From Axinella damicornis (taxonomy: Eukaryota; Porifera; Demospongiae; Axinellida; Axinellidae): a stretch of 64,000 nucleotides of DNA. Below are positions 47,244-57,884 of this stretch, in pieces. A program made the position numbers and the translations under genes. The notes below the pieces were generated by a model. It was not told where the DNA came from and did not search any database. It saw only the letters and a program-made list of their open reading frames with translations. The number at the start of each line of letters is the position of its first letter. Within the stretch, counting starts at the first letter, position 1. The DNA lies in NCBI GenBank assembly GCA_963931865.1, contig OZ007514.1, forward strand, positions 10,549,508-10,613,507. The letters are read 5' to 3'.

Positions 47244-50200
47244 CTATGCAACAGCAGATATTTTTCTAGCAGCTTCTTTCAGGGTATTCATATCGACCAC
47301 AGACGGTAGGGGTTGTCCCTGCAGCCATGCTTCTGCTTTGAAGGCGACCAGTTCCCACTCATCTCTTTGTGAAGCACACACCGTCTCCAGGAACACCAGT
47401 GCCAAGATGGTGGCCCAAACTGCGCGAATGCTGCCTTTGCATGGGACAGGGCAAGAACTTTCCAGTTTCTCGAGTGGTTTAGCGAGAACACCTGTTAGAC
47501 TGCTGTCAAACTGCCAGTTGCCTTCAGCTTGCTGGAGTGAAATCAGGGCCGTGTGTTTGTCCGATGTAGTGTGGGGCTTCAGTTTGGAAGTAGCACAAGG
47601 GGTGGAGAGGGGGGCAGGCATAGCTTTTGACCTCCTCATGAGTGGAAGACCACCACGATCAGATTCGAATTCCATATCTTCAACAAGCGAACATGATTGC
47701 AAATGAGGAGCAGCTAATCTCTCCATAGCGACGACCATTCGCATCGGAGCACCGATACGTCTAGCCTTGGGTTTAGGTCCTGCTGCAGCAAAACTCCTCA
47801 TCCTCCCACCTCCACCACCTCCTCGACCCCTAAATCTCCAACCGTGTCTGCCTTCTTGCTCTGCCATTGCTGCAGTGATGTCCCACGTCTTGATTGCTCC
47901 TGCGATTGGTTTGTCCTGCTCCTCATCCACAGCTACGTATGCTGTGTGGGTTGACACAACGCTTGCCTCGATGCTGAGATCAATAATCGCTTTCTTCGTC
48001 TTGTCTGCAGAAAGCCCCTGGAGTCCCTCCCCATTCTGCCAATCTTGGATCAGTGACTTTGCCGCAAGCTGGTGGATGATCGGTATGGTGGAGTCTCCTT
48101 CCATTTCCCCAGTGTCAGATTTGGAAATCTGGAATGGAATGGTGTACTCGAGATGTTGATCCAGAACACGACCCTTCAGAATTGCAATACCCCCAAGCTC
48201 AAGCTGCTGTCCAGATTTGCCCTTACTCTTGGGTTTGAAGATTCCGTACATAATGACTTTGTCACCGTTGAAGAGTGTGGGGGGCCTGCTGGGAGCCTGG
48301 GTCACTTCGTACTGTTTGGGCACCTGAAACTCCAACTTGAGATCAGTGACTGAGGGCTGGAGGGCACATTTCAGACTACTGATGACCTGCAGGGAGGATT
48401 TAAATGGTTGTGTAACTGTACTTGCTAAAAATTAATCAATTCCAGCACACAAAATTCTTTCATGATTTTTTTCCAAAGCTGCTCTCACCCAATACATTAG
48501 CCACAGCATCAAATTAGGTTTCAAGCTCTAATGCTGCAGTGTAGACAAATGGCCAAAGTGTCCCTTCAAAGTCACAAAGTTTCATGACACTTGAATGGCA
48601 AACTGGACATGCCAATTGTAGCACAAAGTGAAGCTACAGCTATCATCCAGGGAGATGCACTGGTAGACTATGAACCAACATGGGTCCAATGTAACATTCT
48701 CTTGCACCCAGTCATCATAATTATGCAAAATGGGGATGTGCATATTCTCTATAGAAGCTTTACTACTAGCTACTACTCCCTAAATTGTCTTATATTGGCA
48801 GCCGAATATAATAAGTTATACGAGTGTATCATCTCTCGATTTTGTCTGTTCAAAACACTGTTATACCTTGGGTTGCATCCTCTCTCCCTCCTGGATAAAC
48901 TCAGCTGTACCATTGCCAGCTCTGGCCAGGCCTCTCACCAGGGCAGTGGAAGCTCCAGATCCTATGCCAAATGTGAAGACCCTACAGTGTAGCGATGAGA
49001 CATAATTAGTAGTCTGGTTTTGGCATCCTTCAATGCTCTTATGTTAGCCTCGTTCCCAGGCCCACATGCGAAATGTGGAAGTTGCCTGGTGAAATTCCCG
49101 TATGTGCTGAGCTCAGCAGTCTTGATTTCGGGTAGGCGAATCATGTTTGTCCACTGCCAATTATTGTGTAGTAATTACATTCTTTATCCCGTGAAAGTTT
49201 AGCCGTTTGATAAAACCGCTGTTCTAGCCTTCAAGACTCACCTCTGGTCGCTCCTTCGCAAGGACTTTCTACTTAGCCATCACCAACAGCTACTGTACCT
49301 TCCGCGTGATTTCGAATGCATCCAAGTAAGGAATGTAATCGCTTACGCACTTATGCTGACTGTGCACATATGGAAATTTTGCCAAGTGTCACCAGGCCAT
49401 CTTCTGCATTCCGTGTGTGGTCCTGGGTACGAGGCTACTTTTACGTACATATGGAACTGAAAAGACTGGATAATTGGTCAAGGAGCAGGGGATCATTGTA
49501 AATGCGTATAAACCTCCTAAATTAACTTTCAGAGTGCTAAATCAATGACCTTAGAAATTTTAGCACTGCGTCAGCATCAAAAGGCTAGGGTTTTGAAGCT
49601 CGCCATGTGGCTGCACAACTATACATAAACACCTACCGAGCAAACTTCACGTTGTTCTTCACCTCCTGCACACACGCATGTGTGTTACTCAATGAGCCAT
49701 CGGTCAATATGAACACCTGCCGAGGAAGACCGGACAATAGTGGCTGTTTTAAAATGTACTGAAGTGGACCCAGAAGTTCCGTACCACCCAAATTCGCCTC
49801 CATGGTCTCAGTGTGCTTCATGGCCCCGTCCAGGTTCTCCTGATTGTAGGGTACACTCTTTGGAAAGAGGGATTGGTAGCGTGAGCCAAACCCAATGATG
49901 TTGAAGTGGCAGCCAGGTGGAATGCTCTTGAGGAAGAGGATCAGGGTCTCGCGAGCACTCTTGATGTACGCCCCACGCATGCTGCCACTGCAATCGACAA
50001 CAAAAATAAATTTGCACGCAGCTTTGGTGGAGGTGAATTCGGGAAAGAAGGTCAGCATGACAGCTGGTCTACCAAGGAATGCGTCTTCACTGAACTTGCT
50101 GTCTCCAGCTTCCGGAATAGCTTTTGGTGTGTGGGGCTCCTTGAACTCCACCAGTATCACAAGGTCCTTGTCCAGTGGTCCTCCTGCACCCAGTGAAACA

Positions 50201-50848
50201 TGAATGCTATTGTTTTCTGTTGCACTAGTGATGGTGTGGGTGGGGGATGTGACTTGTGATACACTGTCTGCCCCCAGCACATGCAGCTTGAAGTTGAACA
50301 CTGCCGGTACTGAGGCTTGCTGCACTTGACCAATGTCAGCTCCCCTTACTTTGGCAAGAGGATCAGTGGATCCTGTGGGTGTGTACCGTGGTTTGAGAAC
50401 CGAGGGGAGTGCAAAACATACACCTCCTTCTGCATCAATCGGCAGCTCCCCCACCAACTTTAGGTGCAGCTCAGCTTCGGATTTTGGAGGCAAATTTCCA
50501 AGAGAAAATGCTGAAAATATCGCCTGACTTTTCCTCTCCGAGTGCTGCGGTGAAACCACTGGCAAGGGCGTCATCGTACGCCTGTCGCGCTTCTTCCTTC
50601 TCTCGTAAATCTGCCTTGATCCTGCGGCCCGCCGCTATGATCGCCTCTAGCCCAACAATCGCAAACGATTCCTCGATGGGGAATCGGAAGACAACCTCCA
50701 GCGGATCAGCGCCATCGTTAGAATACTTCAGCGTGGAGTCCAGCCCCGCTAGGTAGCCGTTGATGGTAGCGTTCACGGAAACATCCTTCAGCGGGACGTA
50801 GGTAAGTTTGCCAGCAACTACAAGTCCGGCTGGAATACGTGAAGACAT
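47244..50848 (-). pseudogene. VWA5A: VWA5A-like copy 4, single-base frameshift in exon 1
   Basis: Exons 50848-49637, 48981-48867 and 48386-47244. Exon 1 has one extra A in an A-run at 50504-50507 (AGAGAAAATGC against AGAGAAATGC in the other copies), which breaks the frame in the VIT domain after GDIFSI. All other differences keep frame: +3 nt (IIAAGRR) and -3 nt (KVRGADIG). The rest, including MIDAS DCSGS, GGTE and LTDGS, is open to the end, so a recent mutation or a base-calling error is possible. The acceptor of exon 2 is CTGTAG rather than CTGCAG. The Gly/Arg linker closely resembles copy 1. Confidence 0.8.
49045..49437. mobile_element. TAGCCTCG foldback in copy 4 intron 1
   Basis: Same insertion and boundaries as in copies 1 and 3, flanked by CTCTTATGT and CTTTTACGT (7 of 9 identical). 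Confidence 0.85.
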
Positions 50849-50864
50849 GATGCCAAGTTTAGTT

Positions 50865-50874
50865 ATGACGTCAT
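50865..50874. promoter_or_regulatory. Full CRE palindrome upstream of copy 4
   Basis: ATGACGTCAT, 17 nt before the ATG. A deletion has brought it closer than in the other copies, yet the 10 bases are unchanged. Confidence 0.6.
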
Positions 50875-52266
50875 GACTGGATTCCGATTAAATTTTCTTG
50901 CTGCAGGTTCGAGTGACGAGTCCCTCTGATTTCATATTATTGCAACTGTCATTTCTCACCTAGCTAGCAAAATGAAGCAACTAGACGACTTATGTCCAAT
51001 ACTGAAGCACACAAGTTTGATTGTAATCGCAAATAAAGACTATAGCTATTAGCTACAGCAGGTGGGGAGTGAAATTACGCGGTTGACTGTGGCCAGTGGT
51101 GGGAACAGTATGGTGTAGCTATTGCCTAGTATGGCATGCAGATGGTATTTCTAATTGAGAATCATCAAAGCGAAAATTTGAAACAAATCTTAAGGTAGTC
51201 TCGTTTCCATACCCCACTCCAGAATGTTTTTCCGAGTGGGGTCTGGGAACAAGACTAATCTTGAGGTGCACTGGAGGGTTGCTTTAATTAACCAACCTTT
51301 GTTACCTCAGTCAATACAACAGAGTGCCATGGGGTGTACACTAGAAGTACATATACCGCATGGAAGCTTTTAGAGTGGCCATGCCAAATGGCTTAATTTC
51401 CATTACTGGTACCGTGTAAGACTAGCTAAATCCAAGTGCCTCTGAAAGTAAATTAAGGAGATGGCCTCAAAAAGCTTGGAGATGGCACTTATAATAATAT
51501 TGACACTCATGCCACCATCCCAGATATTGCTGGCTCCATGTGCCAATATCCGCATGGTGTGTGGTATTAACAGACCAATGTTCCAGTGGCATAGCTATCT
51601 ATTGTGACTTCTAAAAGCATGATTGTACTCTATAGCTACTTTATTTGTAGTGTATACCCCATGGCACACTGTATGTTACTTTGAATTGAAACTGAGATAA
51701 CAAAGGTTGGTTAAAGCAACTCTCATGTACTTGCAGTGATAGCTATACATGTTGAGTGCATGTGACAAAATCTAGTTAGCTATTTACTCCTACTCATCGT
51801 CTTTGAGTCTTTCTGTAGCTAGTCCGATGTCGATTAATAAAATTGTGGAACTCGAATTGGACCTGGTCAACTGTGTTGAAATAGTCATCAAGGGCATGAT
51901 GGAAGCTTTTTTTGATAGCTTATAGTCCTTTGCAAATTGCCAAAGATGGGTAACTACCAACTGCTGCATAATTATGAGTGCAATAACAGTAATACTTCTT
52001 GCACTTTGCACTTCTTGCAATAACAGTACTAACTTCTTGCACTTTGCACTTCTTGCAATAGCAGTACTTCTTGCACTTTGCACTTCTTGCAATAACAGTA
52101 CTTCTTGTACTTTGCACTTCAAATCCTTACATGCATCCACGTACACAATCATGGAAACCGGCAGGGAGCTTAATAATACATTCTCACACAATAATCGGGT
52201 GCCTAGCTAGCAGTATATATGTCATATATACAGACAACTCAACAAAAGAAATCAACGTTTTCTTGT
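50875..52266. other. Upstream flank of copy 4 and 3' flank of copy 5
   Basis: Contains a TAGTCTCGTTTCC hairpin at about 51196-51258, the CACTGCAAG-type foldback arms (51265 and 51703), the TTAATTAA site at about 51283 and a short expansion of the ACTTCTTGCACTTTGC unit at 51981-52120. Confidence 0.55.
51981..52120. repeat. About 33-bp tandem repeat ACTTCTTGCACTTTGC
   Basis: Four units with CAATAACAGT spacers. The flanks of the other copies hold one unit only (for example near 23330 and 31060), so this is a copy-5-specific expansion. Confidence 0.85.
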
Positions 52267-54111
52267 TTATGCAACACATATTTTTCTAGCTCCTACTCTC
52301 AGGGTATTCATCTCGACCCCAGATGGTAGGGGTTGTCCCTGTAGCCATGCTTCTGCTTTGAAGGCCACCAGTTCCCACTCATCTCTTTGTGAAGCACACA
52401 CCGTCTCCAGGAACACTAGTGCCAAGATGGTGGCCCAAACTGCACGAATGCCACCTTTGCATGGGACAGGGCAAGAACTTTCCAGTTTCTCGAGTGGTTT
52501 AGCAAGAACACCTGCTAGACTGCTGTCAAACTGCCAGTTGCCGTCAGCTTGCTGGAGAGAAATCAAAGTGGTATGTTTGTCTGATGCAGTGTGTGGCTTC
52601 AGTTTGGGCGGGGGTGCCACATCTCTTGCATCTGTAAATCTCTGAACCCTAATTTTGGGACTGGGTATATATGCACTTTCTAAAGCAGCAGCTGGTGGTG
52701 GAGGTGCAGCCCCGGGTGGAGGAGGCGGACCACTACGTCTTGAGGCAGCCATAGCTCTTGCGGGGGCATTAAAGGCCATGCGTTTACCCTTCTTCTTCAT
52801 CATCCCACCTCCACCACCCCCTCGACCCCCACCTCCCCAACCGAGTCCACCTTCTTGTTCTGCCATTGCTGCAGTGATGTCCCACGTCTTGATCGCTCCT
52901 GCGATTGGTTTGTCCTGCTCCTCATCCACAGCTACGTATGCTGTGTGGGTTGACACAACACTTGCCTCGATGCTGAGATCGATAATCGCTTTCTTCGTCT
53001 TGTCTGCAGAAAGCCCGTGGAGTCCCTCTCCATTCTGCCAATCTTGGATCAGTGACTTTGCCGCAAGCTGGTGGATGATCGGTATTGCGGAGTCTCCTCC
53101 CATTTCCCCAGTGTCAGATTTGGAAATCTGGAATGGAATGGTGTACTCGAGATGTTGATCCAGAACACGACCCTTCAGAATTGCAATACCCCCAAGCTCA
53201 AGCTGCTGTCCAGATTTGCCCTTACTCTTGGGTTTGAAGATTCCATACATAATGACTTTGTCACCGTTGAAGAGTGTGGGGGGCCTGCTGGGAGCCTGGG
53301 TCACTTCGTACTGTTTGGGCACCTGAAACTCCAACTTGAGATCAGTGACGGAGGGTTGGAGGGCACGTTTGAGACTACTGATGACCTGCAGGAAGGATTA
53401 AATATAACTGCTTTGATGTTTGTGTAGAACATGGTTAGATATTCCTTATCTGAGATGTGTAATATTTTGAGTTGTGTAGTATGTTTACATTGCAGTTGTA
53501 CATGTACATGCATTAATGCACTCACACAACCACAGACATTTCTTAGTTCCTTGTGGACCTTATACTGTACTTTGCAGGTTCTTTGAAACTGTAAAAGCGA
53601 GCTATGAAAACGGATGTGGTTACTAATAATCCAATTAAGATTCTGAGCTTCTAGTAAAGCATGAAACATGGCTTCCTATGATCAGGCCATGAAAGCTGTA
53701 GAATCACTGCAAGTGCACTTTACCGCCAAAATGACTAACAGTGTTATTGAATTAGCACAACTGCACGTTTGCATAGTGCACTTGACTGTTTCAAAGAACA
53801 TGCAAAGAACAACATTTTTGGAACCACTGATTTTATATATAAGCTTGTATGTATCTGTGACAGAGCAGAATTAGAATTTTGACAGTGACTACATTTGCTA
53901 TGGCAATGCATTCAAAGGTTGGTTAGTTTCATCAAACTGTGGAGTGGCAAATGCAGAAATGACCAATACTAGAACACACTTGCATTCACAGCAGTTTCAA
54001 TCACACATATCACTTTTGGCAAGGCTTAGCCTCGTTCCCAGCCCGGGCCAATTGATTGACTACCTTCAATAGTAGGGTGAGCACACTTAGCAACAACTTT
54101 CTTTCTGACGG

Positions 54112-54145
<34 letters not shown>

Positions 54146-56633
54146 AGGGGAGATTACTATTACAACAGGAAAGCACTGTGTAGGAGAGGTTAGAGGTTGA
54201 AGGATGGCTATTGTGCCAGCATTTCTAACGCATTTCATTATTGTTTTATGCCCACAATCACCATTGTGCTTGATAAAATTGTGCTCCTAACTGTATGCGC
54301 AATCGTTACTATGGGAAGCAGCTGCAATTGGCATGGCATGGCCTGCTTGTGTTTTGTTTGCTGTCTCTGCAGCTACTCCCATAAAGAGAGTAAAACTCTG
54401 GGACTAATAAAACTCGGGGAGAAGTAGTAATGATGTTGCAGTATGACACTTATACGGGCTACATCATTTCGAACATGCACTGGGCAGTCTTTTTTAGCAA
54501 AAAGATGCTCCCGATCCTTAACTAGAGACTACACCAAGGTTCATCGCCAATGGGTGTACTGTCATATCATTCCCTGTTCAAACCTTTGGCTAACATCCTA
54601 TACCTTAGGTTGCATCCTCTCTCCCTCCTGGATAAACTCAGCTGTACCATTGCCAGCTCTGGCCAGGCCTCTCACCAGGGCAGTGGAAGCTCCAGATCCT
54701 ATGCCAAATGTGAAGACCCTGCAGTGTAGCGATGATATGTAATTAGTAGCCTGGTTAAGGCACAATTGTTTTCACAACAACATTGGTGTCTCCCATGCAA
54801 TGACCTTACATGGAACCATCACCCTACTAACTTAGACACTCCTAACAGAGAACTAGACAAGACGCCTGGCACGACTTGACATCAGTTCAGAATCTCACCA
54901 AAGACGTGGCAGTTGGTTAAGGTTACGGGATACTCCTGCGCGCGCCGTGCGAAATGTATTGGGAAATCTATACTTAAGCTCGCTAACCAAAAATCTCTGG
55001 AATGAAGAGCGTGAGCAACTTGATTCTGGCGGTGGAGGTGCGCTGTCACAAGGTGCAGGGCATGACGGAAGCTTTTTTGATAGCATAATCCCTGGCAAAT
55101 TTATCTGCTGTCTCGCTCAAGAAAAGCGGTAAATACGGCTTTTTGGTGAACTGAACTGCTCGTTTTTGCACGGCTATACCGCGTATCGGTAAAAGCTTCC
55201 GTCATGCCCTGCACCTTATGACAGCGTACCTTCACCTCCAGAATCAAGTTGCTCACGCTGTTCGTACCAGAGATTCTTGGTTAGCGAGCTTAAGTATACA
55301 TTTCCCAATACATTTTGCACGGCGCGCGCACGAGTATCCCGTAACCTTAACCCTTTATGCATGACTACTATTAAATCCGTTATGAGACTTTCAGCTAATG
55401 GAACTTTTTGTTCAATACTTACCGTGCAAACTTCACGTTATTCTTCACCTCCTGCACACACGCGTGTGTGTTACTCACTGAGCCATCGGTCAATACGAAC
55501 ACCTGCCGAGGAAGACCGGACAACAGCGGCTGTTTGAAAATGTGCTGAAGTGGGCCCAGAAGTTCCGTACCACCCAAATCCGCCTCCATGGTCTCTGTGT
55601 GCTTCATGGCCCCATCCAGGTTCTCCTGATTGTAGGGTACGCTCTTTGGAAAGAGGGATTGGTAGCGTGAGCCAAACCCAACGATGTTGAAGTGGCAGCC
55701 AGGAGGAATGCTCTTGAGGAAGAGGATCAGGGTCTCGCGAGCACTCTTGATGTACGCCCCACCCATGCTGCCACTGCGATCGACAACAAAAATAAATTCA
55801 CACGCAGCTCTGGTGGAGGTGAACTCGGGGAAGAAGGTCAGCATGACAGCTGGTCTACCAAGGAATGTGTCTTCACTGAACTTGCTGTCTCCAGCCTCCG
55901 GAATAGCTTTTGGTGTGTGGGGCTCCTTGAACTCCACCAATATCACAAGGTCCTTGTCCAGTGGTCCTCCTGCACCCAGTGAAACATGAATGCTATTGCT
56001 GTCCGTTGCACTAGTGATGGTGTGGGTGGGGGATGTGACTTGTGATACACTGTCTGCCCCCAGCACATGCAGCTTGAAGTTGAACACTGCCGGTACTGAG
56101 GCCTGCTGCACTTGACCAATGTCAGCTCCTCCCCCTACTTTGGCAAGAGGATCAGCGGATCCTGTGGGTGTGTACCGTGGTTTGAGCACCGAGGGGAGTG
56201 CAAAACGTACACCTCCTTCTGCATCAATCGGCAGCTCCCCCACCAACTTTAGGTGCAGCTCAGCTTCGGATTTTGGAGGTAAATTCCCAAGAGAAATGCT
56301 GAAAATGTCGCCCGATTTTTCCTCTCCGAGTGCTGCGGTGAAACCACTGGCAAGGGCGTCATCGTACGCCTGTCGCGCTTCTTCCTTCTCTCGTAAATCT
56401 GCCTTGATCCTGCGGCCCGCTATGATCGCCTCTAGCCCCACAATCGCAAACGATTCCTCGATGGGGAATCGGAAGACAACCTCCAGCGGATCAGCGCCAT
56501 CGTTAGAATACTTCAGCGTGGAGTCCAACCCCGCTAGGTAGCCGTTGATGGTAGCGTTCACGGAAACATCCTTCAGCGGGACGTGGGTAAGTTTGCCAGC
56601 AACAAGGAGTCCGGCTGGAAATTGTGCAGACAT
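52267..56633 (-). CDS. VWA5A: VIT and VWA domain protein, VWA5A-like copy 5
   Basis: Exons 56633-55423, 54718-54604 and 53385-52267, intact, 814 aa. The start [14 protein letters not shown] differs from MSSR(F/I)PAGLV of the others. A further in-frame ATG upstream (56732) lies beyond the CRE and is not preferred. MIDAS motifs DRSGS, GGTE and LTDGS are intact. The linker is Gly-rich, then KKKGKRMAF, then proline runs ([16 protein letters not shown]) and [16 protein letters not shown]. The C-terminus ends [10 protein letters not shown]. Intron 1 carries a 438-bp foldback (54915-55352), and intron 2 differs from the intron blocks of copies 1-4. Confidence 0.9.
54115..54144. repeat. Poly(G) tract, 30 nt
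   Basis: Uninterrupted G run in copy 5 intron 2, preceded by GGGGA. Confidence 0.95.
54915..55352. mobile_element. 438-bp foldback, GGTTAAGGTTACGGGATAC ends
   Basis: Arms of about 170 nt pair almost throughout, including GCGCGCCGTGC, GAGCAACTTGATTCTGG and CAGGGCATGACGGAAGCTTTT. Degraded left halves occur near 23083-23265, 30823-30995 and 51835-51945, beside the 3' ends of the other copies. No ORF. Confidence 0.87.
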
Positions 56634-56676
56634 GATGGCAACGATTTCAGGGCTGCAGCTCCTTTTATGGTGCCCT

Positions 56677-56686
56677 ATGACGTCAT
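56677..56686. promoter_or_regulatory. Full CRE palindrome upstream of copy 5
   Basis: ATGACGTCAT, 44 nt before the ATG, followed by a sequence (CCCCGGGTGTAG) not shared with the other copies. Confidence 0.6.
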
Positions 56687-57333
56687 GACCCCGGGTGTAG
56701 ATCCTCCCACCCTCTCCTAAAACAAGGAGCAAGTGGGAGGATCTGAGAGCAATTAATTTAGACTGGATTCAGTCTATCGGACTTACTCTGTTTTTCTTTT
56801 TCATTTACTCTAGAACGTACCGTACTTAACTGTGTTTCATGCATGCAGGGCGTGGCTCTCCTGAAGATCAGCAACAGAGCCAAGGAAACTACCCTGCTAA
56901 AGCAAAAAAGGACCATCAGTTGGTTGCACAATCCCGAGCTACATGAATAAAGATGGGGTCACCAGGTGTCTCAGCAAGAATTTTGCGTTTGCCCAGTTAC
57001 ATGTTACTCACTGGGGCATCAGGTTTCATAGGCTCTTTCTTTGCATCAGACGGCTTGCTTCAGCTGCTGAACATAACAGTTAGCTACTACTTCTTCCTCA
57101 ATCTCAGCTGAATGGTGTGGTTCACTGGACACCCATGGAGTGTTTGTTTGTTTGTTTGGTGTTTTGAAATATTTGTTTGCATGCACCCCTCCAGAGGCTG
57201 AGAGTAGCTAGATAGCCAGTTCATGGTCTGGCCATTTGTTGGCAGGTCCCACTGGTTGGACGTGCATGAAAATTTCAAGCTAGCACAGATGGTTCATGTA
57301 TCAACAGAACTATTATACGTATGCAATGTTGGT

Positions 57334-57364
57334 CAAGAGTGCATGATGTCATCATGCGCTCTTG
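57334..57364. mobile_element. 31-bp CAAGAG palindrome with target duplication
   Basis: CAAGAGTGCATGATGTCATCATGCGCTCTTG-type hairpin, 31 nt in all, flanked by GTTGGT on both sides (57328-57333, 57365-57370). The diverged spacer near 37680 reads AACGTTGGTATAATTATG without it. Its outer CAAGAGYGCAT matches the element at 7475. Confidence 0.8.
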
Positions 57365-57426
57365 GTTGGTAATACTTGGTATATGCTTAGCTATGTCTGT
57401 CTGGGAGAATGTGAGATTGTTGCTGC

Positions 57427-57661
57427 TACTGCTGTTTGCGTTGACCTTGCAAATTCAAAGCGGGAAGTGCTGCGCACTTGGTGGCCCTGGGAGTTATGGT
57501 CAATAGTGTATAACCTTAGCCAAAAGCGCCGGTAGTGTACACAGCAGTTTGCTGCACACGCATCGGTACTCGCGGCGTTGCTGACCATAACTCAGTTAGA
57601 AACCCACCAAGTGCACAGCACTTCCCGCTTTGAATTTGCAAGGTCAACGCAATCAGCAGTA
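57427..57661. mobile_element. About 235-bp foldback with TTGCGTTGACCTTGC arms
   Basis: GCGTTGACCTTGCAAATTCA through GCACTTGGTGG pairs with CCACCAAGTGC through GGTCAACGC. The pairing extends into flanking TACTGCTG/CAGCAGTA. The 36.8-39 kb counterpart lacks it. Confidence 0.8.
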
Positions 57662-57817
57662 TAGTATAGCCAGAGGCCCAGAGCATGCTAGAGGATGCTG
57701 GTATATTGAAGATGCATATAATTATATAGCAGCATCCTCAACAGCAGTATATGCTGCTATTGAGATGCTGCTGCTGCTATTGAGAATGCTGCTATTCAGG
57801 ATGCTGCTACTACTCTA

Positions 57818-57884
57818 TAGTCTCGCAGGCCAGACGCTTCCGGCCACATCCCCAAACAGGAAAAAACTCTGGCCTGCGAGACTA
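57818..57884. mobile_element. 67-bp TAGTCTCG foldback
   Basis: TAGTCTCGCAGGCCAGA pairs with TCTGGCCTGCGAGACTA. A variant terminus of the TAGYCTCG group. Confidence 0.75.
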
